Part shown: positions 1 through 5,328 of the stretch, one piece after another | How the letters are laid out: each line of letters starts with the position of its first letter | Numbering within the stretch: position 1 is the stretch's first letter | NCBI GenBank assembly: GCA_964195945.1 | Contig: CAXMRC010000143.1 | Coordinates: forward strand, 1 to 5,328 | Direction: 5' to 3' | DNA: 5,328 nucleotides | Source of the DNA: JAAETI01 sp964195945 | GTDB taxonomy: Bacteria; Actinomycetota; Acidimicrobiia; Spongiisociales; UBA5794 | Notes under the pieces: generated by a model | Seen by the model: the letters and a program-made list of their open reading frames with translations, nothing else | Databases searched by the model: none | Told to the model about the DNA's origin: nothing | Translations under genes and position numbers: made by a program

Positions 1-329
1 GCGAGGTGTGGCGGGATCTCGATTGGATGGCCGATGACGACAAGGTTGCCTTTGATGTAACCGCCCACGCCAATCTGTCGGCAGCGCTGATGGGTGTCTA
101 CGACTCACAGATCACCGGTGGCAAACGCTACGACCTCGCTAGCGCGGGTCGACGACTCGCCCATGCCACCTTTTCCGAGAGCCACAATGTCGACCAGGCG
201 GAGGCGTTCATCTATGCGATGGATCTCACGCCTCTCGTCACGGGGTCAGACGACCCGGCAGAACACGTTGCCGATCACATCGACAGAATGCAACAAGAGA
301 TCACGGATCGAATCGGCCGCCTTTCCTAG
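1..329 (+). CDS. Possible Gfo/Idh/MocA-family oxidoreductase, C-terminal fragment
   Basis: The reading frame is open from the left edge (frame starting at base 3) to a TAG at 327-329, so this is the last ~108 residues of a longer protein. The visible part begins Glu-Val-Trp-Arg-Asp-Leu. It contains a stretch reading AHANLSAALMGVYDS, followed by GGKRYDL and a charged helical tail. The 'helix of small residues, then Y-x-S, G-G, x-x-L' pattern resembles the C-terminal end of Gfo/Idh/MocA NAD(P)-dependent sugar oxidoreductases, where a substrate-domain helix precedes the final strand. That is recognition by pattern only: the Rossmann nucleotide-binding half, which would settle the family, lies outside the window. 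The gene is co-directional with the amino-sugar genes downstream and could belong to the same sugar operon. No signal peptide or membrane segment is visible. The alternative is an unrelated cytoplasmic enzyme with a helical C-terminus. Confidence 0.4.
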   Translation, partial: EVWRDLDWMADDDKVAFDVTAHANLSAALMGVYDSQITGGKRYDLASAGRRLAHATFSESHNVDQAEAFIYAMDLTPLVTGSDDPAEHVADHIDRMQQEITDRIGRLS

Positions 330-368
330 GCCGAGCGATCGGGACACACAACAATAGAAAACGACTAT

Positions 369-373
369 GGAGG
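369..373 (+). promoter_or_regulatory. Strong Shine-Dalgarno (GGAGG) of the short ORF
   Basis: A GGAGG core sits 8 bases before the ATG at 382, which is ideal spacing. It is the only well-placed ribosome binding site in the 330-446 gap. It points to the 19-codon ORF and not to either in-frame start of the GH3 gene: TTG at 413 has none, and ATG at 446 has only a purine run directly abutting it. Confidence 0.7.
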
Positions 374-381
374 AGAAACAT

Positions 382-441
382 ATGAGCAGGCGTCTAATCG
401 TCTCACTCTTCTTTGGCGGGGTCTTCTCGCCGGATCGGTGA
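382..441 (+). CDS. 19-codon ORF just upstream of the GH3 gene (leader/coupling ORF or frameshifted N-terminus)
   Basis: ATG at 382 to TGA at 439-441 encodes MSRRLIVSLFFGGVFSPDR. The N-terminus is basic (Arg3, Arg4) and a short hydrophobic stretch, about residues 5-15, follows. It has a GGAGG Shine-Dalgarno 8 bases upstream and ends only 4 bases before the ATG of the GH3 gene, so ribosomes finishing here could reinitiate at 446. Three readings are possible: a leader ORF that feeds translation into the GH3 gene; a frameshifted or misread start of the GH3 gene, which would then gain a short signal-like N-terminus; or a chance ORF. The hydrophobic stretch is too short for a convincing signal peptide. 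I recognise no known peptide family and see no run of one amino acid that would suggest classical attenuation. Confidence 0.4.
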   Translation: MSRRLIVSLFFGGVFSPDR

Positions 442-445
442 AGGG

Positions 446-2038
446 ATGAACCTTCCGAATGCGGCAGAAACTCTTGTCCTTGCTTTTGAAGGCACAAAGG
501 CACCCGCCGCCATACTGGATCGGGTCGCGAAGAATCCGCCGGCCGGGTTCACCTTGTTCTCGCTCGACAATGTGCAAACCGTTGACCAGGTTCGGGAGCT
601 GACTGCCTCCCTGGAAGCAGCCAATACATCGGCTCTGCCGCTGTTGATCGGAAGCGACCAGGAAGGCGGACAACTCATCGCCCTCACCGGTACCACCGAA
701 TTCCCTGGCAACATGGCTTTGGGAGCGGCCGGCGATATCGACCTAACTGAACGAGTCGGGCATGCGATGGGCCTCGAAATGTTGGCCACCGGCGTGAACC
801 TCAACTACGCACCCGCGGCGGACCTCAATACCAATCCCAACAATCCGGCTTTGGGTATCCGCGCCTTCGGCGATGAGCCCCAGGCGGTCGCTGCCCATGT
901 TGCCGCATTCGTCGCTGGCCAGCACTCCGCTGGTGTGCTCACCACCCTGAAGCATTTCCCCGGCAAGGGTGACGCTCAGGTCGACAGCCACTACGGACTG
1001 CCTGTCATCAACCACGATCGCAATCGACTGGAGCAAAAGGAGCTGGTTCCATTTAGAGCAGGTCTTGCCGCCGGCGCCCAACTCGTCATGACCGGACACT
1101 TTGCGATTCCCGGCATGACCGAACGTGACGACATCGCCTCGACGCTGTCCCACGCAGTCCTGACCGGCTTGTTGCGAGACGAGCTTGGATTCACGGGTGC
1201 GGTCATCACCGATGCTTTCGACATGGGGGCCATTGCCCAAGGTTCGGGTCAGGTGATCGATGCCATTGCCGCGATCCGGGCCGGGGTCGATCTAATGCTG
1301 CTCAAAGGGGAGACCCAGGATCGTGTCGAACAGGGCCTCGCCCTGGCCAACCACCGAGGCCTGATCTCAGATGAACGCCTCGCCAACGCCGTGCACAACT
1401 CTCGCGAGCTGCGCCGCTGGGTGGCGAAGAGCGCCCGACCGCCGCTCGATGTTGTTGGTTGCCAGGAGCATGTCGACCTCGCAAACGAGGCCGCAGCTCG
1501 TTCCATCACTGTGGTGAAGGACGACGCGGACCTACTGCCGCTCACGCTCGCGACAACGGACCGAATCGCCGCCATCATGCCAAGGCCGATCGACCTCACA
1601 CCCGCCGACACCTCATCGTTGGTGGAGCCGGGCCTGGCCAAGGCATTGCGAAATCATCACCCAAATGTCGATGAGCTTGTGGTCAACAATCCGCCGACTG
1701 ACGATGACATCATCGAGATGCGTTCCCGTGTCGGCGACTATGACCTGATCGTGCTTGGGACCATCTCGGCATCGCTTGATCCGCAGCAGGCCGAGCTAGC
1801 CAGGCAACTGATCGACACCGATGTCCCTGTCGTCACGGTTGCCATGCGGACCCCCTACGACATCAACGCCTACAACACCGCCACCACCCATGTTTGCTCA
1901 TACGGCATCCGCCAGCCCCTGCTCGACGCGACGGCGGCGGCACTGTTCGGGGTCAACCCGTTCACCGGTCGATTGCCGGTGAAAGTGTCGGATCAATATC
2001 CGCTTGGCTACGGACTCATTTCAGGAGGTTCACTGTGA
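446..2038 (+). CDS. nagZ: Glycoside hydrolase family 3 beta-N-acetylglucosaminidase (NagZ-like)
   Basis: About 530 residues from ATG 446, which I prefer over the in-frame TTG at 413 because conserved sequence begins right after it; neither has a well-spaced ribosome binding site. Residues ~1-340 form the GH3 TIM-barrel domain. It shows the substrate-loop motif SDQEGG (70-75), the KHFPGKGD loop (169-176) leading to the Asp180-Ser-His182 dyad that serves as acid/base in NagZ enzymes, and ITDAFDM with Asp256 as the expected nucleophile. Residues ~350-530 resemble the GH3 C-terminal alpha/beta domain, opening with a VVKDDADLLPL stretch. The length lies between single-domain Gram-negative NagZ (~340) and Bacillus NagZ (~640). 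The family removes GlcNAc from muropeptides or chito-oligosaccharides, and some actinobacterial members act as phosphorylases giving GlcNAc-1-phosphate. No convincing signal peptide is seen, so it is probably cytoplasmic. The stop overlaps the start of the next gene. Confidence 0.9.
   Translation: MNLPNAAETLVLAFEGTKAPAAILDRVAKNPPAGFTLFSLDNVQTVDQVRELTASLEAANTSALPLLIGSDQEGGQLIALTGTTEFPGNMALGAAGDIDLTERVGHAMGLEMLATGVNLNYAPAADLNTNPNNPALGIRAFGDEPQAVAAHVAAFVAGQHSAGVLTTLKHFPGKGDAQVDSHYGLPVINHDRNRLEQKELVPFRAGLAAGAQLVMTGHFAIPGMTERDDIASTLSHAVLTGLLRDELGFTGAVITDAFDMGAIAQGSGQVIDAIAAIRAGVDLMLLKGETQDRVEQGLALANHRGLISDERLANAVHNSRELRRWVAKSARPPLDVVGCQEHVDLANEAAARSITVVKDDADLLPLTLATTDRIAAIMPRPIDLTPADTSSLVEPGLAKALRNHHPNVDELVVNNPPTDDDIIEMRSRVGDYDLIVLGTISASLDPQQAELARQLIDTDVPVVTVAMRTPYDINAYNTATTHVCSYGIRQPLLDATAAALFGVNPFTGRLPVKVSDQYPLGYGLISGGSL
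2023..2028 (+). promoter_or_regulatory. Shine-Dalgarno (AGGAGG) fixing the GTG start of the SIS gene
   Basis: A full AGGAGG lies inside the last codons of the GH3 gene, 6 bases before the GTG at 2035. It selects this GTG as the start, although the frame is open further upstream to 1894. The GTG overlaps the GH3 TGA (sequence GTGA), so the two genes share a transcript and are likely translationally coupled. Confidence 0.85.
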
Positions 2039-3066
2039 CATTGCGCTCGGAGATCGGTGAGCAGCCAGAGATATTTCGAAGGGCGCTTGATCGCAATGCC
2101 GAGCCAATGGAGTCGATTGCAACCCAGCTGGGCACAAGTGACTTCAACTATGCGCTGATCGCCGCCCGCGGCACGTCTGACAACGCGGCGCGATATGCCA
2201 AATATTTGTGGGCCGCCCACAACGGGATCCCCGTCGCCTTGGCTGCACCCTCGCTGTTCACCTCATACGGACGTCCCCCCCAGTTGGATGGTGCGTTGGT
2301 GGTTGGGATCTCCCAGTCCGGCGAGTCACCGGATCTTGTTGAGGTTGTGGCGGAGGGTCGCCGTCAGGGTCGCCCAACGCTCGCCATTACCAACGAGCCT
2401 GATTCGCCGTTGGCCGCACAGGCCGACATGGTCATCAATATCGCGGCAGGGGAAGAACTTGCCGTCGCCGCAACGAAGACATACACCGCACAGCTTCTCG
2501 CCGTTGCCATGCTCTCGGCTGCGCTTGACCCCGCGGAGACCGGCGCCGAACTGCACAATTTGCCCGGATACGTCGAGTCGGTACTTGTCATCGAGGATGA
2601 CATCGCCGACGTCGCCGGCAACTTCGCTGACATGCGTGCCTGTGCGGTGCTGGGTCGGGGATACAACCACTCGACTGCGTACGAGTGGGCGCTCAAGGTC
2701 CAAGAAGTGACCTACGCACTGGCCCATCCATACTCGACGGCTGACTTCCGGCATGGGCCAATTGCGGTCGTCGAACCTGGCTTTCCGATCCTGGCAATCG
2801 CACCCGATGGACCGCTGTTCGATGACATGCTGGCGCTGCTGCACGACGTCACTGCCGAGAAGCGCAGCCGAAGTGTCGCTGTCTCGAATCGAAGCGAAGC
2901 GCTCGAGGTCGCCCGGTACGGAATCCCCCTCCCGGAGATGCCGGAATGGGTTAGCCCGATCCCGGCGATCGTTGCCGCACAACTCTTCACCTACCACCTG
3001 GGCACCATCAAAGGCCTTGACACCGACCAGCCCCGCGGCCTCTCCAAAGTGACCAAGACGATCTAG
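2035..3066 (+). CDS. SIS-domain sugar-phosphate isomerase/deaminase (GlmS isomerase-like, glucosamine-6-phosphate deaminase candidate)
   Basis: A 343-residue protein with two tandem SIS (sugar isomerase) domains and no N-terminal glutaminase domain. This is the architecture of NagB-II/GlmD/AgaS-type deaminases and not of full GlmS (~600 residues). First SIS domain: ARGTSDNA (44-51) and ISQSGES (92-98), the phosphate-sugar binding loops, followed by a GEELAVAATKTYTAQL segment typical of GlmS relatives. Second domain: LGRGYNHSTAYEWALKVQE and ADFRHGP. By motif alignment, the GlmS isomerase residues correspond to Lys221, Glu224, His240 and the near-terminal Lys338, and all are present. The C-terminal DTDQPRGLSKV matches the GlmS-like 'DQPRxLAK' tail. 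The likely reaction is glucosamine-6-phosphate to fructose-6-phosphate plus ammonia. A galactosamine-6-phosphate role (AgaS-like) is possible. The overlap with the GH3 gene favours GlcNAc catabolism. It is soluble and cytoplasmic. Confidence 0.88.
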   Translation: MTLRSEIGEQPEIFRRALDRNAEPMESIATQLGTSDFNYALIAARGTSDNAARYAKYLWAAHNGIPVALAAPSLFTSYGRPPQLDGALVVGISQSGESPDLVEVVAEGRRQGRPTLAITNEPDSPLAAQADMVINIAAGEELAVAATKTYTAQLLAVAMLSAALDPAETGAELHNLPGYVESVLVIEDDIADVAGNFADMRACAVLGRGYNHSTAYEWALKVQEVTYALAHPYSTADFRHGPIAVVEPGFPILAIAPDGPLFDDMLALLHDVTAEKRSRSVAVSNRSEALEVARYGIPLPEMPEWVSPIPAIVAAQLFTYHLGTIKGLDTDQPRGLSKVTKTI

Positions 3067-3084
3067 CCGGCACTAGACCCCGCT

Positions 3085-3111
3085 ACTCGTGAACAAACTG
3101 AGAACACGAGT
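3085..3111 (+). other. Inverted repeat with 7-bp arms after the SIS gene
   Basis: ACTCGTG (3085-3091) is matched by its exact reverse complement CACGAGT (3105-3111) across a 13-base loop, starting 19 bases after the SIS stop codon. It could be a weak transcription terminator or an operator-like dyad. No T-run follows it, so a classical intrinsic terminator is not supported. Confidence 0.35.
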
Positions 3112-3182
3112 CGATACTGGAACGTTGTCCACTACGTTTGGCGTTGCCTTCTTCATCAGAGCAATTGAGGGGTATGAAGACC

Positions 3183-3776
3183 ATGAGTTTTATTCGACGC
3201 CACAAATGGCCAATTCTTGCAACCGGCGCCGCAGTCCTGCTTGTCGGATTCCTGTTGTTCCGGCCCGACAAGCTGTTTGTCGACGACGCCGTCGATGAGC
3301 CACTGGCTGACGCCTTCCCTGTTAACGCCGAGACGGTTGCTGAGCAGCCCGAGCCAACCACCACAACGACAACTCAGGCGCCAGCGGACGAAACTCCCGA
3401 AACGACAACCTCCACCACGACGACGGCCGCTCCCGAACCCTCGGGGCCGGTGGTCGTTTCCACGGGTGGCTTCTATGGAATCGACCACTCGGCCGAAGGC
3501 ACTGCGGCTGTCTATGAACAGGACGGGGCTTATGTGCTTCGCTTCGAGGACGACACCGATATTCAGAATGGACCCGACCTCTTCGTGTGGGTGCTCGCAG
3601 CTGAAGAGTACGACGGTGGCAGCCCCGGAGAGTTCATCGATCTTGGCAAGATCAAGGGCAACATCGGTGGACAGAACTACGAGCTGCCAGGTGACTTTGA
3701 TCCGGCTATTCACCAGTTCGTCCTGATCTGGTGCAAACGGTTCTCGGTTCCATTTGCGGCGTCACCACTCGCTTAG
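3183..3776 (+). CDS. Membrane-anchored DM13-domain protein with Thr/Pro-rich linker
   Basis: A protein of 197 residues from ATG 3183. That start is chosen because the GAGGGG at 3167-3172 is 10 bases away; the ATG at 3174 is only 1 base from it. Residues 1-8 are basic, 9-26 form one membrane segment (WPILATGAAVLLVGFLLF), and 53-89 are a low-complexity Thr/Pro/Glu linker. Residues ~93-194 are a DM13 domain, with GxFxxxxH near the start, a YVLRFEDDTDIQNGPDLFVWV core, DLGKIKGNIGGQNYELP, and the closing IWCKRFSVPFAxxxL block with Cys184. The topology suggests an N-terminal signal anchor holding the DM13 domain outside the membrane on a flexible, possibly O-glycosylated stalk. DM13 domains have been proposed to take part in redox or electron-transfer reactions at the cell surface, centred on the conserved cysteine. 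The bacterial function is not established. It lies 116 bases after the SIS gene and is probably a separate transcription unit. Confidence 0.88.
   Translation: MSFIRRHKWPILATGAAVLLVGFLLFRPDKLFVDDAVDEPLADAFPVNAETVAEQPEPTTTTTTQAPADETPETTTSTTTTAAPEPSGPVVVSTGGFYGIDHSAEGTAAVYEQDGAYVLRFEDDTDIQNGPDLFVWVLAAEEYDGGSPGEFIDLGKIKGNIGGQNYELPGDFDPAIHQFVLIWCKRFSVPFAASPLA
3357..3425 (+). repeat. Low-complexity ACN-rich tract encoding the Thr-rich linker
   Basis: Two threonine clusters (residues 59-64 and 74-81, the latter broken by one Ser) are encoded by mixed ACC/ACA/ACG codons separated by a Pro/Glu/Ala-rich spacer. Because the codons are mixed, this is protein-level low complexity and not a slippage-prone simple repeat. 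Confidence 0.7.
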
Positions 3777-3838
3777 GTCGACGGGAAGCGGCGAGCGCTA
3801 TCGATCCAGCTGCCACAATGGCCCGGTCCCCCAGGGCC

Positions 3839-3843
3839 AGAGG
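3839..3843 (+). promoter_or_regulatory. Shine-Dalgarno (AGAGG) deciding the phosphatase start
   Basis: AGAGG ends 7 bases before the ATG at 3851. The in-frame ATG at 3818 and other starts further upstream (frame open to 3731, inside the DM13 gene) have no comparable site, and the conserved protein begins just after 3851. Confidence 0.65.
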
Positions 3844-3850
3844 TATCAGA

Positions 3851-4639
3851 ATGGAAGAGGCGTTGCTCCAAGGAGCCCCCAACTTTCGTGACCTGGGTGG
3901 GTACGCCACCACCGATGGAACGGTCACCCGGTCCGGTCTGGTCTTTCGCTCTGGCCATCTCGCCGATCTCACGGCCCCAGATCTAGAAACTCTCAACCGC
4001 TTGGGGATTCGGACCGTCATTGATTTCCGGCCACAGCGCGAGCAGGAGATCTCAGGGCAAGACACACTCCCGGAGAACGTCGACTACGTGTCGATTCCAA
4101 TCGGTGATCCGGCAATGGCACCTCACGTTTATCGGGCGCTCCAACACGGTGAGTTCACTGCCCTCCCCGACATCATTGCGGCCAACCGCACCCTGGTACG
4201 CGACTTCGGCGCCCAGTTGGGAGAAGCAATCCGGATCATGAGCAATCCTGAGAGCCTCCCGCTCGTCTTCCACTGCATCGGCGGCAAAGACAGAACCGGG
4301 ATGACTGCCGCGCTGTTGCTCACCATCGTCGGCGTGCCATGGCAGACGGTGCGCGAAGACTATCTGCGATCGAACACAAGACTGGGTGCATCTGCTGTCG
4401 ACCAGGACGCTTTCTTGAGTCGGCTGGCCGACCGCACCGGGAGCGGGAACCTGACTGACGAGAACCGGCGGGCGTTGCGACGGTTCTTCGTTCTCGAGGA
4501 GGCGTACCTGGATGCGGCCTGGGACGAGATCGGGCTCGTTGCCGACTCGTTTGACCAATATGTCGAACAGCACCTACGCATCGATGGGGAAACCACGGCG
4601 GCATTGCGCTCTCTGCTACTGGAACACCCTCGTCCGTAA
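3851..4639 (+). CDS. MptpB-like tyrosine/phosphoinositide phosphatase (Y_phosphatase3 family)
   Basis: A protein of 262 residues, close to the 276 of Mycobacterium tuberculosis PtpB. The N-terminal NFRDLGGY (11-18) followed by a VFRSGHL stretch and IDFRPQRE is the hallmark opening of this family. The P-loop HCIGGKDRTG carries the nucleophile Cys142, and Lys146, Asp147 and Arg148 follow in the order seen in MptpB-type enzymes. There the Lys-Asp pair is linked to activity on phosphoinositides as well as phosphotyrosine and phosphoserine/threonine. After the P-loop come a helix and a predicted helical lid region (about residues 165-235) like that covering the MptpB active site. There is no signal peptide or membrane segment; the mycobacterial relative is secreted without a classical signal. 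Substrate here is unknown. The gene begins 74 bases after the DM13 gene, has its own ribosome binding site and ends at the bidirectional hairpin. Confidence 0.9.
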   Translation: MEEALLQGAPNFRDLGGYATTDGTVTRSGLVFRSGHLADLTAPDLETLNRLGIRTVIDFRPQREQEISGQDTLPENVDYVSIPIGDPAMAPHVYRALQHGEFTALPDIIAANRTLVRDFGAQLGEAIRIMSNPESLPLVFHCIGGKDRTGMTAALLLTIVGVPWQTVREDYLRSNTRLGASAVDQDAFLSRLADRTGSGNLTDENRRALRRFFVLEEAYLDAAWDEIGLVADSFDQYVEQHLRIDGETTAALRSLLLEHPRP

Positions 4640-4646
4640 ACGGGGA

Positions 4647-4676
4647 GTGGGACCCCGCACCAGGGCGGGGTCCCAC
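4647..4676 (+). terminator. Intrinsic terminator hairpin between convergent genes
   Basis: GTGGGACCCCGC (4647-4658) pairs perfectly with GCGGGGTCCCAC (4665-4676), giving a 12-bp GC-rich stem with a 6-base loop, 7 bases after the phosphatase stop. A pyrimidine-rich TCGTCTTCTCT follows on the plus strand, which favours termination of the phosphatase transcript. On the minus strand the hairpin is 12 bases past the exporter stop and is followed by TCCCCGTTTA, so it may also serve that transcript, though less typically. Confidence 0.85.
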
Positions 4677-4688
4677 CGATCGTCTTCT

Positions 4689-5328
4689 CTAGGCCGGTGC
4701 TGGAACAGGCTCCGGCTGTGAGCCACCAAACCCGATTGACTCCGGCTCCTCGGCGAATTCGCCCTCCTGGGAGACTCGCGTCCGGCGTGGAATGAGCGTG
4801 AAGGCAATGATGATCGCCGTCAACAGGATGACTGCGGAAATCCGGAACCCGGCGGTCATTGCATCTACGAAGGCCTCGTTGGCTGCGGCCACCACATCCT
4901 GACCCAACGCGGCAGGGAGTTGCTGCGCAGTGATGGCGGCGACCCCGACGCTCTCGGAGGCCAGCTCCGCCACCTCGGCCGGGACCCCGGCCAGTTCACC
5001 GCCGACGTTGGAGCGATAGAGGCTGGAGACAACGCTCCCGATAGAAGCTACCCCGAGGGCACCCCCCAGCTCGCGGCTGACATCGTTCACCGCGGACCCT
5101 ACCCCGGCGTCGGCCTCGGGTACCGCAGCCATGACGGTGTCGGTCAGAGCCGGCATCCCCAGTCCGGCACCGAATCCGAATATGGATAGCGGGATGATGG
5201 CACTCAGTGAGGACGAGCCCACTTCTAGCGAAGTCAGCATCATGACACCGGTGACCATGGCAACCGCCATCGCCAGTACGAGATAGCGAGGACCGATCTT
5301 CGTCACCAGCTGACCCGACAGCGGAGCA
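4689..5328 (-). CDS. MFS transporter, DHA2 (EmrB/QacA-type) family, C-terminal part
   Basis: The minus-strand frame is open from the right edge to a TAG at 4691-4689, giving about 212 residues. The apparent GTG at 5306 is internal: in-frame codons upstream read APLSGQL, which continues into VTKIGPRYLVL, the usual 'aPlsGrLxxriGpR' loop between helices of DHA2 exporters. Next come two hydrophobic helices, then FGFGAGLGMPALTDTVMAAVPEADAGVGSAVNDVSRELGGALGVASIGSV, the typical glycine-rich motif region of the C-terminal half of 14-helix drug/proton antiporters. An extracytoplasmic loop follows, then a last membrane helix (about SAVILLTAIIIAFTLI) ending in RR, and a cytoplasmic acidic, Pro-rich tail of ~30 residues. 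The family exports drugs, dyes or other hydrophobic compounds using the proton gradient. The substrate cannot be told, and the start and any regulator lie outside the window. It is convergent with the phosphatase gene. Confidence 0.9.
   Translation of the reverse strand, partial: APLSGQLVTKIGPRYLVLAMAVAMVTGVMMLTSLEVGSSSLSAIIPLSIFGFGAGLGMPALTDTVMAAVPEADAGVGSAVNDVSRELGGALGVASIGSVVSSLYRSNVGGELAGVPAEVAELASESVGVAAITAQQLPAALGQDVVAAANEAFVDAMTAGFRISAVILLTAIIIAFTLIPRRTRVSQEGEFAEEPESIGFGGSQPEPVPAPA

Noticed and set aside
413..445. TTG at 413 as the start of the GH3 gene
   Set aside because: No Shine-Dalgarno precedes it and the extra 11 residues look unlike the family; ATG 446 is preferred, though not proven.
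743..1240. Minus-strand ORF (165 aa) opposite nagZ
   Set aside because: Overlaps the catalytic barrel of the GH3 enzyme on the other strand and has no coding signature.
2195..2710. Plus-strand ORF (171 aa) in another frame inside the SIS gene
   Set aside because: Its Ser/Pro/Arg-rich translation is typical of an out-of-frame reading of GC-rich coding DNA.
2326..2997. Long minus-strand ORF (223 aa) opposite the SIS gene
   Set aside because: It lies wholly antisense to a gene with clear SIS motifs, its translation has no recognisable domain, and such shadows are common in GC-rich DNA.
3064..3085. DasR-type (dre) operator near the end of the SIS gene, suggested by a CTAGACC fragment
   Set aside because: Only a partial half-site is present, with no palindrome, and it lies at the 3' end of the gene pair instead of before it.
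3156..3713. Minus-strand ORF (185 aa) opposite the DM13 gene
   Set aside because: Antisense to a recognised domain; its composition (Arg/Gly/Cys-rich) reflects the complement of the Thr codons, and no family is recognised.
3818..3850. ATG at 3818 as the phosphatase start
   Set aside because: It has no ribosome binding site and would add an Arg-rich extension before the conserved start; AGAGG supports 3851.
4052..4573. Minus-strand ORF (173 aa) opposite the phosphatase
   Set aside because: Antisense to the P-loop region of a clear phosphatase, with no recognisable motif.
5304..5306. GTG at 5306 as the start of the MFS gene
   Set aside because: The frame stays open to the window edge and the residues upstream match the conserved DHA2 loop, so the gene continues beyond the window.

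Overview
The window reads as a piece of an actinobacterial chromosome. By eye the GC content is around 60% (not counted), codons tend to end in G or C, GTG starts occur, and the gene families fit Actinomycetota: a GH3/NagZ hydrolase, an MptpB-like phosphatase, a Thr-rich anchored surface protein and a DHA2-type MFS exporter. I cannot name a genus. An environmental Acidimicrobiia-like lineage is only a guess. There is no mobile element, CRISPR array, RNA gene or phage signature.

Layout, left to right: (1) the 3' end of a gene that is probably a Gfo/Idh/MocA-type oxidoreductase (1-329). (2) A 116-base gap holding a 19-codon ORF (382-441) with the best Shine-Dalgarno sequence in that region; it stops 4 bases before the nagZ ATG. 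(3) A GH3 beta-N-acetylglucosaminidase of the NagZ type (446-2038). (4) A SIS-domain sugar-phosphate isomerase/deaminase related to the GlmS isomerase half (2035-3066), whose GTG overlaps the nagZ stop codon. (5) A short intergenic region with a 7-bp inverted repeat. (6) A membrane-anchored DM13-domain protein with a Thr/Pro-rich linker (3183-3776). (7) An MptpB-like tyrosine/lipid phosphatase (3851-4639). (8) A perfect 12-bp hairpin terminator between convergent genes. (9) On the minus strand, the C-terminal part of an MFS drug-type exporter that runs off the right edge (4689-5328). No gene-free stretch exceeds about 120 bases.

How the genes fit together: the GH3 enzyme and the SIS enzyme are translationally coupled and form a plausible amino-sugar scavenging pair. 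The first releases GlcNAc (or GlcNAc-1-phosphate, if it acts as a phosphorylase) from cell-wall or chitin oligosaccharides. The second converts the resulting glucosamine-6-phosphate to fructose-6-phosphate. A transporter, kinase and deacetylase would be expected upstream, outside the window. The DM13 protein and the phosphatase run in the same direction but have their own gaps, so a functional link to the sugar genes is not shown.

I see no clearly new biological system. The best leads are the short ORF before nagZ (leader peptide, coupling device or frameshifted N-terminus), the coupled NagZ-SIS pair, and the MptpB-like phosphatase with a conserved lipid-phosphatase-type P-loop.
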